From the NCBI GenBank assembly GCA_963576725.1, contig OY755247.1:18944957-19008956 (forward strand): a stretch of 64,000 nt of DNA, in the 5' to 3' direction. The stretch's first letter is position 1. Every line of letters begins with the position of its first letter. Under the pieces are notes generated by a model, which was not told where the DNA came from, made no database searches, and was given only the letters and a program-made list of their open reading frames with translations. The position numbers were made by a program, and so were the translations under genes. The stretch is from Azorinus chamasolen (taxonomy: Eukaryota > Mollusca > Bivalvia > Cardiida > Solecurtidae). Positions 42,413 to 53,505 of the stretch are shown here, piece after piece.

Positions 42413-42540
42413 GATTTCGTATGTTTTTACACTACGAATGCGTATGTTTTTACACTGCGAATGCGTATGTTTTTTACACTACGGATGCGTATGTCTTTTA
42501 CACTACAAATGCGTATGTTTTACACTACGAATGCGTATTG
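42413..42540. repeat. 23-bp minisatellite, five copies
   Basis: Unit CGTATGTTTTTACACTACGA plus ATG, slight length variation. ORFs here are artefacts of the repeat. Confidence 0.88.
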
Positions 42541-42556
42541 TAACACCGCTGTAAAC

Positions 42557-42640
42557 TTATGGCAGACGGTTCTAAAGTGTGGTCGCAACATAGGGTTTTG
42601 TGGCGAAATGACGACGCCGGTACGTGAGTACGCACTTTTA
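42557..42640. repeat. H half-element
   Basis: GACGGTTCTAAAGTGTGGTC, ACATAGGGTTTTGTGGCG, then GGTACGTGAGTACGCAC; one arm only. Confidence 0.55.
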
Positions 42641-42955
42641 CCTGTTGCAACATAGGAAAAGTTGATGGCTTAGCGGAAAACTGTTGTAAATTATGCGGTA
42701 TAGGAAGACTTGGAAAAGTTAATTGTTCATTATATTCTAATAACTATAATTGATTTGCGATTGACTATACATCTAATGGACATTTTACTTATATCAATTT
42801 CCCCGTGGACGTCTTGTTGTTTGGTTAGTTTTTTATTGATTGCAGATGAAACAAAAACAATAAAAATAATTATAACAAACATGTACATTGCTATTAAGGT
42901 CTATCATATAAAGCGTATGTCCATTCTTCATGTATAATTGAAAGAATAAAGATAT

Positions 42956-43030
42956 TGTTTGTTTGTATGTATGTCTGTCTGTCTGTCTGTCTTTATCTGT
43001 CTGTTTGCCTATCTATCTGTCTGTCTATCT
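42956..43030. repeat. GTCT microsatellite
   Basis: GTCTGTCTGTCTGTCTG with variant TATCTGTC units. Confidence 0.85.
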
Positions 43031-43308
43031 GCATGCCTGTATGTTACCTGTTTGTATGTCTCCAGGAGATTCTTCCGTTTTCGTACTATTTGATTAGATT
43101 GGTTGTAAAATGATGGCAGATTTTCACCAACTTAACAAGTGGTGTTTAGACTTCATATCTAAAACGAAATTGATGGTCTGGATCTACATTCTGCACATGG
43201 GTATTACCTGGTTGGTACTTTTCTCAATAGATGGTCTCATGTAACGCTTTACCTGGTGCATATTCATGTAACAAAATAATGAATGCATGGATATAAATTA
43301 GCTAAATA

Positions 43309-43512
43309 CAGTAAAACCTCGATTATCCGAATTTTCGGTATAGAAGAATTTAGACCCTTTTAGGCAGGTGGCTGCTTAATGCATGGTGAATGTCATGCAG
43401 GAAGCTCCTAGAGGAGCTTTCTGCATGACGTTCACCATGCATTAAGCTGCCACCTGTCTTACAGGTCGATAATAATACGTATTTTAGTGTTCGAATAATC
43501 GAAGTTTTACTT
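43309..43512 (+). mobile_element. P7 MITE (pogo/Tigger-like)
   Basis: CAGTAAAACCTCGATTATCCG and TCGAATAATCGAAGTTTTAC. Hairpin GGTGGCTGCTTAATGCATGG with apex GCTCCTAGAGGAGC. The right ACTG is mutated. Confidence 0.78.
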
Positions 43513-43670
43513 TTTTATAATGGCATTACGAACAAAGGTATTTTACCATGGATACCTAGAATGACGTAAACAGAGTAGACTTCTTCTTACAGGAGCCGTC
43601 TGATCTGGGTATAAACAGGCGTTTCTTCGGGTAAAATGTTTATTCTTTCAAAACCAATTAGTTCTGAAAC

Positions 43671-43975
43671 TAAGGTGGCGGTGGTCTAGTGGTAACGCGC
43701 TTGACTATCAGTCCGGAGGTCCGGGCTTCAAATCCCGGTCCCACATTTTCCGTGGACGCTTTTCCGTGTCTCCCACCCGCACATCCTATCCACCCAGGGG
43801 TTAAAATGAGTACCTGTGAGGGTCACTCGCCGGTACTGCGGCTGCATGATTGCGCCATATGTTAGCAATGCTCAATATTGTAGGTCAATGACTCAATGAC
43901 CAGGGGAGTAAATGTACAGTCGGCTGAGCGGTCCTTCGGACTGAAAGTAGACTATAACTAGGTACTTTACTTTTT
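43671..43975 (+). mobile_element. tRNA-derived SINE
   Basis: Head: A-box-like TGGTCTAGTGGTAACGC and B-box-like GGGCTTCAAATCCC spaced as in a tRNA. Body: GGGGTTAAAATGAGTACC and CTCGCCGGTACTGCGG. The 3' part is TAGGTACTTTACTTTTT. A full pol III-type SINE layout. It may belong to a SINE superfamily with a conserved centre, to be checked by alignment. Confidence 0.78.
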
Positions 43976-44112
43976 AGTTCTATCTATATAATAACATGAC
44001 GTCTAAACAACATTATTCCAATTCTATTCAAAACAAAGTTTCAGAGTCAAAGTATTTGGATCTTGGAGAGACACTGGGCTCATCGGTATCTCATCATGAC
44101 AAACGTACACAA

Positions 44113-44395
44113 TTATTTACTCTATTAATACGCCTTTCTAATCCTTTGTGAACAGACTACAGAATAGACCCAGATCAGACGGTTCCTGTAGGAGCCATCT
44201 GATCATAGTCCGTTCCAATTCTATCCGTCAGGATTGTAAAGAGAGGTATACAAAGTATGACTGATTTGTCTGTGTCTGTGGTGCCAATTATCTACATAGT
44301 GTGTTCATTATACCATTCAGTGAATTTATGTTCAAAGGAATCATGATACATGTATCATCATTCATTCATGGAGTACAGACAGTGTTAATTATCAT
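44113..44395 (+). mobile_element. T1b MITE, diverged
   Basis: TTTACTCTATTAATACGCC start, hairpin CCCAGATCAGACGGTTCC with GTAGGAGCCATCTGATC, decayed tail, end TTCATGGAGTACAG. Confidence 0.6.
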
Positions 44396-44870
44396 TCAAG
44401 TGCATACTAACATTTGGCCCGTAACCTGAATAAAACATCATCAACAACACACACACATTCCTATTTTGTAATGTTATGTCTTGTTCACAGGGAGCGGTAT
44501 GTGATTTTGTAAATGATTCCCCAGTTGAAAATACGCCTCCTAGATAATTTAATGATAATTTCGGTTTTCTTGGCATCGAACGTGAAGTCATATATCTGTT
44601 CTGTCTACCAATATCCAGTGTTTACAATCTTCTGTCTACCACTATCAAGTGTTTACAGTAAGTTCCAGTTTTCACAATAGTCTTGTAAACAGTCAAGGCC
44701 AGATGGGTGACTGTCCTCTGATTAAGAAAACAAAAGTACATCGTGTGCATGGAGACAAAGCATAATTTCATTATATATTTGTCTTTAACATATTAACTTC
44801 CTCTAAATCATTAAGTAGCATAGAAAATGAGCATGCTGAAATACTATCCATTTGAACTACGCCTTATATA

Positions 44871-45075
44871 CAGTAGAACCCCGCTAATGCGACCACTTAA
44901 TGAATAACCATAACTGTCTTTATAAGCAGGTGGTAGCTTAATGCAGGACAAAAGTAATGCAGAAAGCTCCTAGAGGAACTTTCTGCATTTCTTTTGTCCT
45001 GCATTAAGCTACCACCTGCATATAGCACCCATAATTATACCTGTTTTAGGTGGTCGCATTAGCGGGGTTTTACTG
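44871..45075 (+). mobile_element. P4 MITE, intact
   Basis: CAGTAGAACCCCGCTAATGCG to GCATTAGCGGGGTTTTACTG with TA on both sides. Long hairpin AGGTGGTAGCTTAATGCAGG with apex GCTCCTAGAGGAAC. Confidence 0.87.
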
Positions 45076-45087
45076 TACATAATTATA

Positions 45088-45387
45088 CAGTTGAACTTCG
45101 ATATCATACCAATTACTTCGAGATAACAAAAGTCGACTCATGCGATTTCTAGTCTGGACAATTGCTCACGTTCACAGCTCAGTGTAAGTCTGAAGTAATG
45201 CTGAAAGCTCCTACAGGACCTTTCAGCATTACTTTAGACCTGCATTAAGCTATCACACGTGTTTCTAGATATGCGTAGTAATACATTTTGGAAAAAATAT
45301 GTATCGTAAATTTTGGAAGGGTCACGCATTTACTTCGAGTTATCCGAATTTCAAGTTATCCGAGTTCGAGATATCGAAGTTCAACTG
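45088..45387 (+). mobile_element. P3 MITE
   Basis: CAGTTGAACTTCGATATC and complement, TA flanks. Hairpin core AGTAATGCTGAAAGCTCC; apex GCTCCTACAGGACC. Confidence 0.84.
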
Positions 45388-45399
45388 TACATTCTTCAC

Positions 45400-45550
45400 T
45401 TAACCCATTCCCTCATACAAACGCCTTTACACGCATTTTGCAAACAGAGTAGACCCAGATCAGACAACTCTCATAGGAGCCATCTGGTCAGGGTCTGCTC
45501 TGTTTGCTTATCGAAATTTATAGAACTGATTATGTTCTTTCCACAATAGT
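45400..45550 (+). mobile_element. T1 MITE, right end lost
   Basis: TTAACCCATTCCCTCATAC, GCAAACAGAGTAGACCCAG, hairpin with CTCTCATAGGAGCC, then GAAATTTATAGAACTG. Decayed AT-rich repeats follow to 45730. Confidence 0.7.
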
Positions 45551-45815
45551 TAAAAAAACACCTTTGCATGTTCAATTTGCCAATATTTACATGCCTTGCA
45601 TATTGCATTGATAATTATGTCGATCTGTGCATACCTTGCTATTTCACTATTGCCTATTCCGATATTTACATGCGTTTTGAATTTCATCATTACTTATGTC
45701 GATATTCACTTCTGTGAACATTTCCTGTCATTCATGATTTAGATATATCTCATTATAGTGAAATAGGTCTACATCAGCTTGAAAATAACACAGAATCGGG
45801 GTTGACTATGGACTT

Positions 45816-46038
45816 TTAATCTACCCCTTATAGGCTAGTTTTAGAGCAACCTCTTGGAATAAATCTACCGAAAAGAAGCATTTACTAGAAAAGAAAGTAT
45901 TAGAATTTTATAGTTTTTAAAGCATTGTGATAAACAGAGGATTTACTCATATGGAAAGAATGCTCTATTTGTCACAATGGTTTCAAAAATGACTTTTACA
46001 GAGGCGTCAAAAGGCATCAGTAGGAGGGAATGGGTTGA
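45816..46038 (-). mobile_element. T2 MITE, decayed
   Basis: TTAATCTACCCCTTATAGG to GAGGGAATGGGTTGA; hairpin GTGATAAACAGAGGATTTAC with a damaged apex. Confidence 0.72.
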
Positions 46039-46084
46039 CAGTTTCCAGTACTCCCTTTCAGTTTTAAAACGTAGCGCTTCCTTT

Positions 46085-47792
46085 TTAACCCTTTACTCCA
46101 TGAATATTAATGTAAGAAATAATGACGTCATGAATTATAATTATATTATTTTTTATTATGGCACATGAAGATAGGAATGTTTGACCATGGCAGAAATTGT
46201 AGAATTATGTCTCCCCCCCCCCCCCCATATTTATATGGGGGAGACATATTGTTTTCGTGAGAGTTGTCTGTCTGTCCGTCTGTCCGTCTGTCTGTCTGTC
46301 TGTCTGTCCGTCGGTCCGTCGGTCCGTCTGTCTGTCCGTCTGTCCGACACACTTTTTGTCCGGACGATAACTTCAATATGCCTGATGCCAGTTGATTGAA
46401 ACTTCATATATGGAAAGAGCACAAGGTCCATAACTCTGGCTTCACTAATATAGGAGTTATTGCCCCTTGTAAAAAAATCACATTTTTTTGTCCGGACGAT
46501 AACTCCTATATGACTCATGCCATTGGATTGAAACTTCATATATGGAAAGAGCATAATGAGAGGAAGTGTCATGCACAAGGTCCATAACTCAGGCTTCACT
46601 AATATAGGAGTTATTGCCCCTTGTAAAAAATTCACACTTTTTTGTCTGGACGATAACTCCTATATGACTCATGCCATTGGATTAAAACTTCATATATGGA
46701 AATAACATGATGAGAGGAAGTGTCATGCACAAGGTCCATAACTCTGGCTTCACTAATATAGGAGTTATTGCCAGTTGTAAAAAAACACACTTTTTTGTCC
46801 GGACGATAACTCCTATATGGCACATGCCATTGGATTGAAACTTCATATATGGAAAGAGCATAATGAGAGGAAGTGCCATGCACAAGGTCCATAACTATGG
46901 CTTCACTAATATAGGAGTTATTGCCCTTGTAAAAAATTCACACTTATTTGTCTGGACGATAACTCCTATATGGCTCATGCCATTGGATTGAAACTTCATA
47001 TATGGAAAGATCATGACAAGAGGAAGTGTTATGCACAAGGTCCATAACTCAGGCTTCACTAATATTGGTGTTATTGCCCTTTGTAACAAAAATCACAATT
47101 TTTTGTCTGGACGATAACTCCTATATGGCACATGCCATTGGAGTGAAACTTCATACATGGAAAGATCGTAATAAGAGAAAGTGTCATGCATAAGATCCTT
47201 AACTTGGGCTTCAATAAATTTAGAGTTATTGCCCCTTGTATATTTGTTTAACGCTTTCTTGTCCGCACGATAACTCCTACCTGGCTCTTGCCATCGTATT
47301 GAAACTTCATACATGGAGAGAGCATGATGAGAGAAAGTGTCATGAACAAGGTCATAACTCTTGCTTCAATACTTTTGGAGTTATTGCCCTTTCCTACATT
47401 TTTGGCCGATCAATAACTCCTGTTCGACTGATGCTATTGGAATGACATTTTATTTATGGAAAGGGCATGATGAAAGTAAGTGTCATGCACAAGGGCCATA
47501 ACTCTGGTATCAATATTTTTGGAGTTATTAGCTGTTATCATTTTGTTTGGAAAGTGCATAATGAGGGGAAGTATCATTCATCAGGTCCATAACATTTTTA
47601 GTGATTTCCCTTTACATATTGTTTTTATTAGAGGGGAGACATCCGCTTTTGTGACAAAAACCTCTAGTTATATCTATATTATATCATAAGCAAACAGAAC
47701 AGACCTTGATCAGACGGTTCAGGAGCCGTCTGATCTGGGTCTACTCTGATTGTAAATGCGTAGAAAGGCGTATTTATGGAGTAAAGGGTTAA
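46085..47792 (-). mobile_element. T1b MITE split by a Helitron-like array
   Basis: Left TTAACCCTTTACTCCATGAA to CAGAAATTGTAGAATTATG; right TATCTATATTATATCATAAGC, hairpin GCAAACAGAACAGACC to GGAGTAAAGGGTTAA. Together they form one normal T1b. Confidence 0.8.
46208..47668 (+). mobile_element. Helitron-like element with a (CTGTC)n tract and about eight 155-bp repeats
   Basis: 5' part: C-run, ATATGGGGGAGACATATTG, then CTGTC/CGTCT repeats (46263-46350). Units: GTCCGGACGATAACTCCTAT, TTGGATTGAAACTTCATATA, CATGCACAAGGTCCATAACT and GGAGTTATTGCCCCTTGT. 3' end: GGGGAGACATCCGC, stem-loop TTTTGTGACAAAA, then CTCTAG. The stem-loop before CTAG fits a Helitron terminus. Confidence 0.72.
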
Positions 47793-48244
47793 ATGCTTGC
47801 TTTTTAAAAAACTTTTTGCAGTTAATTCATAATCAGTCATTTCTTATTTTCAATTACATGTAATCTTAAACAAATGGAGCGATTTAGATGGTGTCATACA
47901 TTATTTTAAGCTGTCAATGTTATATAGATTCCTTAACGTATTGCCAAGCTGAATGCATTCAAATTATGGTGCAACACAGGAAGACAAGCAACAACAGTTT
48001 ACAATTTATTCACTGCAATGACCATTGAAGGTTACGACAATTACAAAGTAACTTACGTAAAGAAACTAATCCATAAAGATTTTCCAAACTTTTGAATATC
48101 TACACAATACAATTAATAAATCCAACATCTGCTTCCACTAATTATAAATTTCCCTAAAACAATCATCTAATCACTCTGGCCGAATAATCTACATTAATGA
48201 ATCAATGAAAACAATCGTCTCTACTACTCCCATTATCAGGCCCC
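47793..48244. other. Interval without recognised features
   Basis: AT-rich, no ORF of note, no repeat ends. Confidence 0.5.
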
Positions 48245-48424
48245 GAGGTTATAAAACATTTGGCTGGAGTCTGATTTCATTCTCAAGCATCTGATTAGTC
48301 AGATTAACCGTTTGTCTGAGTTCATTCACAATTATATGATTGGTCAGATTTTGAGTAACATCATAGTCTAACCAATCAGATATTTGAGAACGAACTCAGA
48401 CCCAGAAGTTCTATAACATCAGAG
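48245..48424. repeat. G inverted repeat, diverged
   Basis: GGTTATAAAACATTTGGC, GTCTGATTTCATTCTC and TGATTGGTCAGATTTTG mirrored by AACCAATCAGATATTTGAG and GAACTCAGAC. Substantially decayed. Confidence 0.6.
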
Positions 48425-48438
48425 CTGTGATATAGTAT

Positions 48439-48625
48439 ATAAACACATTCCCTTATACTGGTGCCTTTTAACGCCTCTGTAAAAGTCAGCAAATGCTCTA
48501 TTTATCACAATAGTTTTAAAAACTACACAAATCTAAACTTTATCGTTTCTCTAGTAAATGTTCCTTTTCAGTAGATTTATTCAAATAGGTTGGATCTATA
48601 AATATTCTAGGAGGGAATGGGTTAA
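48439..48625 (+). mobile_element. T2 MITE lacking one hairpin arm
   Basis: ACACATTCCCTTATAC, CGCCTCTGTAAAAGTCAGC, then AAATGCTCTATTTATCAC and the T2 tail to GAGGGAATGGGTTAA. Confidence 0.75.
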
Positions 48626-48762
48626 ATAAATGCTAAGAATAAACGAACTCAAGGGCATAGCTGAGATCAAACTCCTCACAATGATCTCCCTTGTATCTTT
48701 TCAGCGTAGCGATTAGGGGAGATAACTGCGTTGGAGGTTGAGATGAGATTTGTAAAACAACA

Positions 48763-49000
48763 TGAATCCCCTTTATTCCATGAACGTTAATGATACCATG
48801 AATATTAATTAGATTAACTGTTATAATAGAACAAGGATACTATAAATTTGGCCATAGCAAAAACTGTAGAATCATATGTTTATTATTTCATAAACAAACA
48901 GAGCAGACCCTGATCAGACGGCTCCTAAAGGAGCCGTCTGATCTGGGTCTATTCTGTTTGCAAAGGCGTAAAAAGGCGTATTTATAGAGTAAAGGGTTAA
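48763..49000 (-). mobile_element. T1b MITE
   Basis: CCCCTTTATTCCATGAACG start; hairpin AAACAGAGCAGACCCTG with apex GCTCCTAAAGGAGC; end GAGTAAAGGGTTAA. Confidence 0.8.
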
Positions 49001-49354
49001 ATTTTATTTCCATGAACCACTCTTTGTTGTTGTTTTTTTCCATCCAACCCTGTGTTTTGAAATGATAAGGAATGAGATGAAACATCCTCGAAGCTTCTTT
49101 GTATGTCTATTTTGCATATGTTGACACAGAATTCTTTTAAATTATTTTCATGTAAAAATATAAGGGGGTGTATTGTAATGGCTACAAGTAAACAGCACAC
49201 AATTTTAATTTTGAAAATATTTTCATATTTGTTGGTATTTTAACCATTAAAAGCATGAACACCTTCTGCGAAAAGTATTACTTCGCTTGATCTCTCATAC
49301 GTAAATATATAAATATAGACCCTAAACGTTATATACTCAATTGCTACATCATCC

Positions 49355-49508
49355 CATTTGGTCCCAGTGGATTCTTCCATGCTTATATATTGGATTAGTC
49401 CTTTTTTATCTAATGGATACCTGGTCTTAATTTTCATTTTGTTTCATATTGGATTCCCTATCAACAAACAGTGTAGAATCTGACCATATATGGGATCGTG
49501 GGCATAAC
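49355..49508 (-). mobile_element. T3 MITE with hairpin deleted
   Basis: GGTCCCAGTGGATTCTTCC, TATATTGGATTAGTCC, AACAAACAGTGTAGAATCTG then directly ACCATATATGGGATCGTGGG. Compare the full copy at 50877-51100. Confidence 0.72.
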
Positions 49509-49559
49509 CGTTATCTGCTGAATAATTAAAACTATATCTTCCTTTTCTGATTATTAATT

Positions 49560-50089
49560 TAAAAACGTGTTTAAGAAAATGTTTTTTATGACAAACAGTG
49601 TATACCCTGATCAAATGACTCTCACATGAGCCCTTTGTCATGTGTCCACTGTTTGCAAATTTGCTAAAATATACTCACATTAAAGGTTAAACGTATATCA
49701 AAGCTAACGTCACGTAGAAAACGAACATGTCACTTACATCACAACAGAACATGTTATTTATAATGAATGCCAACGCAGAAAACGTTTTTAATAACTGAAA
49801 CCAATAATGAATACGAAATTCAGTGAAAACAGAGTGTTCATTAGAATTAACACTAGGACAGAAAACATAACATTTGAATGCTGAAATTTAAAGTGGATTC
49901 GACAATCAGTGGTTTGACTACAAGAGTCCATTCAGTATGTAAGGATGGAACATGTAAGAGAATTTTGAAAGACAAAAAATGCAGACAATGATAGGATGGC
50001 TCTTCCAGGAACCGCTGATCTGGGCCTACACCGTTTGTTATTGACAATACATTTGTTTCCACACATTCAAATGGTTAAGAACCAACGTA
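49560..50089. other. Interval with two decayed hairpins
   Basis: GACAAACAGTGTATACCCTG with its partner near 49589-49660, and a T1-like hairpin near 49985-50040. No gene seen. Confidence 0.4.
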
Positions 50090-50250
50090 AAATACAGAAA
50101 GTCTACTCAGAAGTAATGTAAATACAAAATACATATTTCTGTAGTAACATAAATACAAAAAGCGTATTTCAGATTTTAACACAGAAGTAACGTGAATATA
50201 TAATTCGTATTTCAGAAGTAACTTAAATATAGAAAATTCACTTCAGAACC
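50090..50250. repeat. Degenerate minisatellite, unit about 36 bp
   Basis: Recurring CAGAAGTAACATAAATACA and GCGTATTTCAG in four to five units. Confidence 0.65.
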
Positions 50251-50256
50251 AACATA

Positions 50257-50618
50257 CAGTGGTCCCTCTCTACAACGACACCCTTTGGGATACGAAGATT
50301 GTATGTGTTGTTCAGAGGGAGTTGTTATAGGGAGGGAAAATCAAACATAATTAGCTTGTTTGCAGATCCCCAGATAAGGTGTATTTCGAGAACTAAAACC
50401 GTTATGCCTCAATCAAACCCTATGTTGTGACCACTCTTTAGAATCGTCACTTTGTGACGATTCTAAAGAGTGGTCACAACATAGGGTTTGATGGAGGCAT
50501 AAAGAAAATACGATGGAAAAAAGTTGTGTCTAGAGCCTTGTTGTTTCGGAAACAGTGACATGCGTTGTTGTAAGGAGGGAATCGTTATTGAGAGGGCCGT
50601 TGTAGGGAGGGAGCACTG
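50257..50618 (+). mobile_element. P5 MITE with an H-like hairpin core
   Basis: CAGTGGTCCCTCTCTACAACG to GGGAGGGAGCACTG, TA flanks. Centre: CTATGTTGTGACCACTCTTT, AGAATCGTCACTTTGTGACG and the mirrored arm, the same hairpin as H. Almost identical to 52980-53340 in reverse. Confidence 0.87.
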
Positions 50619-50689
50619 TACTACGTTAATTTAAACATGATGCCTTCACCGTTACTCTTATCCCACGATCCGTGACATGACTAGCATTG

Positions 50690-50876
50690 GCAAACAGTTG
50701 GATCCGGATGAGACGCCCAATAAGATCGGCCTCTCGTCCAGATCCAAGCTGTTCGCCACTCGGTCAATAGATTTATAAAACTTGTTAAAATCGGAAGTAG
50801 TAAACACTTGCACCAGATCCAAAATTGAACAGACGTTATGTTTCATATTTTACTCTAGAGTAAGATTTAACCCATT
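50690..50876 (+). mobile_element. T4 MITE, truncated
   Basis: CAAACAGTTGGATCCGGATG with CCAGATCCAAGCTGTTCG; apex altered. Tail GCACCAGATCCAAAATTG runs into T3. Confidence 0.6.
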
Positions 50877-51100
50877 TGCTCCCAGTGGATTCTTTCATGC
50901 CTATATATTGGATTAGTATATCTTTTATCTAAGGGATGTCTGGACTAAATTTTCATTTTTGCTTTGTTTTATATCGAATTTCCTATCAGCAAACAGTGTA
51001 GACTCTGGTCAGATGCCGCTTTATGCGGCGTCTGATCAGAGTCTACATTGTTTGCCTACGTCCCATCCCATATATGGGACCGTGGGAGCAAATGGGTTAA
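50877..51100 (-). mobile_element. T3 MITE, complete
   Basis: TTAA at both ends; TTAACCCATTTGCTCCCAG to GGAGCAAATGGGTTAA. Hairpin GCAAACAGTGTAGACTCTG; apex GCCGCTTTATGCGGC. Confidence 0.85.
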
Positions 51101-51284
51101 ACTAATAATACATTTTGTAGTGTCGTAATAACAACCTCGATATAAAGATGATGAGGAAATTCATATTCACAAACGATGAGTACCAGGGTATGCGGGAATT
51201 TTGTAGGGAGAAAATATAGTACTGCAGAGTCTCAATGAAGGGACCATGTGATTTATTAACATAGAAATATTTAAAAGCATGGGT

Positions 51285-51510
51285 GAGGGTTAATACAGGA
51301 CACAACTAAGCAGAAACCCCTATAGGAGCTTTTCGAGGGCTTGGTGCAAAACTATTCTAACTCCTTCACTTTGTGTAAGAGTTAGAATAGTTTTGCACCA
51401 AGTCCTCGTTTTGCAAAACCTTTGTCCTGCATTAAGCTACTACCTGTTAAAAAAAAATCTAGAATTAAGATTCCTATTCAGTGATCGGAATAAGCGAGAA
51501 ATTTTAATAG
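51285..51510 (+). mobile_element. P4-type MITE carrying a short hairpin
   Basis: GGGTTAATACAGGACAC, GCAGAAACCCCTATAGGAGC, then an inserted hairpin, then CAAAACCTTTGTCCTGCATTA. Terminal repeats are decayed. Confidence 0.6.
51334..51408. repeat. 75-bp hairpin of unknown origin
   Basis: Arms CGAGGGCTTGGTGCAAAAC-TATTCTAACTC and near-exact complement around loop CTTCACTTTGTGTAA. No other copy in the window. Confidence 0.75.
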
Positions 51511-51719
51511 TGTATCTTATAGTTTCTGACTTTTTACAAACTGTAAAACCTAGATCAGCCGTCTTGTGATAGAGGCGGCATCTGATAATGAGTTTCACAA
51601 TGTGTCAAGTTGGATAATGAAATTCAGTCAATCATTCTGTAGCGAATATTAAAATGGAAGTGAGAAAAACACCCCACAGGGAGCGCCACGCACAAAAGGT
51701 CACGGCACCCAAACACCAA

Positions 51720-52230
51720 CAAACAACACGGCTACCAGACAAAACATGACTGATTAAGCATTTGCCATATAAAACAAAGTAGACTGTAGGGTAAAGGCAT
51801 GAGTACTGCCTTGAGCTGTCAGTATCCATAAAGGCTACGGATTTGAACCAAGCTTGTGGGTACCCAACTTCACGCTTATCTCACCTTCACTAAAGCGAAA
51901 ATGTGAAGTAAAAATCCCATCTAGAAGTCTTCAACATGAATGCCGACGCCAAGACAAAATATGACGAAACTCACAAAAAGACATACAATATTTAGAACTA
52001 GATCTACCGTATAAAAACAAACTAAACCACAGGTCGAAAGCAGGAGTACTGCTTTCGAACAGCCATTAGCCACAAATTGCTACTGGGGGGCTTAAACCAA
52101 GTATGTTGGTACCCAACCAGAAGCCTATTCCATCTTCACCCAAGTTAAAATATAAAGTAAAATTCCCTCTCCAGTTAACTCCTCAGCATGAGTAACAACA
52201 CCAAGACAAAACAACAAGCAAATTATATAT
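51720..52230. repeat. Direct repeat, unit about 242 bp, two copies
   Basis: Shared blocks: AACACCAAGACAAAAC-like, GAGTACTGCCTTGAGC / GAGTACTGCTTTCGAAC, and GGTACCCAACTTCACGC / GGTACCCAACCAGAAGC. Copies are diverged. No gene evident. Confidence 0.6.
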
Positions 52231-52979
52231 AAACCGTGAAACTAAAAAACAGGTGACGTCATAAGTGACGCAGGTCTAGTATGCAACGACGATTTCTACA
52301 CCCACACTTTAAAAAAGATAGAAGGAAATAAATACAAGGAGATTCTAAAGATATAATCGTACTTTGTAAAGAAAACAAAAAGGGCATCGAACCAATGTAC
52401 ACGATTACCAGTTCGAGACAAGAGCAAGTGTGGAGAAGTCAGAGAACGTACGACAAAAAATGGGAAACACAAACATCTAGCTTCCCCCTCCATAAGTATT
52501 TAAGAGGATGCCGTCAGAAAGTATTAGGTGATTCCCGTCATCACAAGCAAAGAGGGAAACATAATATTTCCAACTGTAAAGAGCGACCATCAAACATGTA
52601 GTGGGCTGCATTAAAGAGAGGTGATAACCCTTTTAAATGAATCGTTTAATACGCTGGACAAACAAAGTATCAAAATATGTGTGTCAAACAATTTTGTGAA
52701 GTTTGTAAACGACATCACCATAAAACTCCGCATGTTAAATAGATCTACTCAAATTTAAAACAAAAACTACGTAAATTACAATGCATTTGCTAATGAGTAG
52801 AACATTAAGGTGGTTGAATTTTGAAAATGTCTTTCTTGGATGTCTATAGCAACAAGGGACAACGAAAGTTATGCAGGCGGTTCCAAAGGAGCTTTGTGTA
52901 GAACATTAGTCCTGTATTAAGCTACCGCTTGCCGTAATGCATCTCCTCCTACTGACACATTTTCTGGCGCGTTGTGATA
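52231..52979. other. Interval with one P4 hairpin remnant
   Basis: ACAAGGGACAACGAAAGTTATG to CCTGTATTAAGCTACCGC (52850-52930) is a decayed P4 core. Nothing else recognised. Confidence 0.45.
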
Positions 52980-53340
52980 CAGTGCTCCCTCCCTACAACG
53001 ACCCTCTCAATAACGATTCCCTCCTTACAACAACGCATGTCACTGTTTCCCAAACAACAAGGCCCCAGAAACAACTTTTTCCATCGTATTTTCTTTATGC
53101 CTCTATCAAACCTATGTTGTGACCACTCTTTAGAATCGTCACTTTGTGACGATTCTAAAGAGTGGTCACAACATAGGGTTTGATTGAGGCATAACGGTTT
53201 TAGTTCTCGAAATTCACCTGATCTTGGGGATCTGCAAACAAGCTAATTGTGTTTGATTTTCCCTCCCTATAACAACTCCCTCTGAACAACACATACAATC
53301 TTCGTATCCCAAAGGGTGTCGTTGTAGAGAAGGAACACTG
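52980..53340 (-). mobile_element. P5 MITE, second copy, inside a T2 hairpin
   Basis: CAGTGCTCCCTCCCTACAACG to GAGAAGGAACACTG. The flanking sequence TTGTGATA | TAAATAGAGC is the T2 hairpin stem, so the target was its TA. Confidence 0.87.
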
Positions 53341-53505
53341 TAAATAGAGCATTTGCTCAATAGGAGCAAATGCTCTAGATATTTATCACAATGGTTTCAC
53401 AACTACACAATTCTAAAAGTTTCCTTTTCTCTAGTATATGCTCCTCTTCGGTAGATTTTTTCAAAGAGGTTTGGTCTAAAAATAGTCAAGGAGGGAATGG
53501 GTTAA
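53341..53505 (+). mobile_element. T2 MITE, right part
   Basis: TAAATAGAGCATTTGC, apex GCTCAATAGGAGC, T2 tail and GAGGGAATGGGTTAA. The left part before P5 is barely recognisable. A T4 tail follows to 53636. Confidence 0.72.

Noticed and set aside
42324..42655. Cys/Phe-rich ORFs with repeated RMRMF or YECVCF motifs
   Set aside because: Products of the 23-bp minisatellite in three frames.
43671..43745. Functional tRNA gene at the SINE head
   Set aside because: The sequence continues into a SINE body without a pol III stop after the tRNA part, and the anticodon stem pairs poorly.
46146..46635. Long Thr/Asp/Arg-Gln-rich ORFs (DRRTDRQTDR type)
   Set aside because: They translate the CTGTC microsatellite and the tandem units of the Helitron-like array; no gene.
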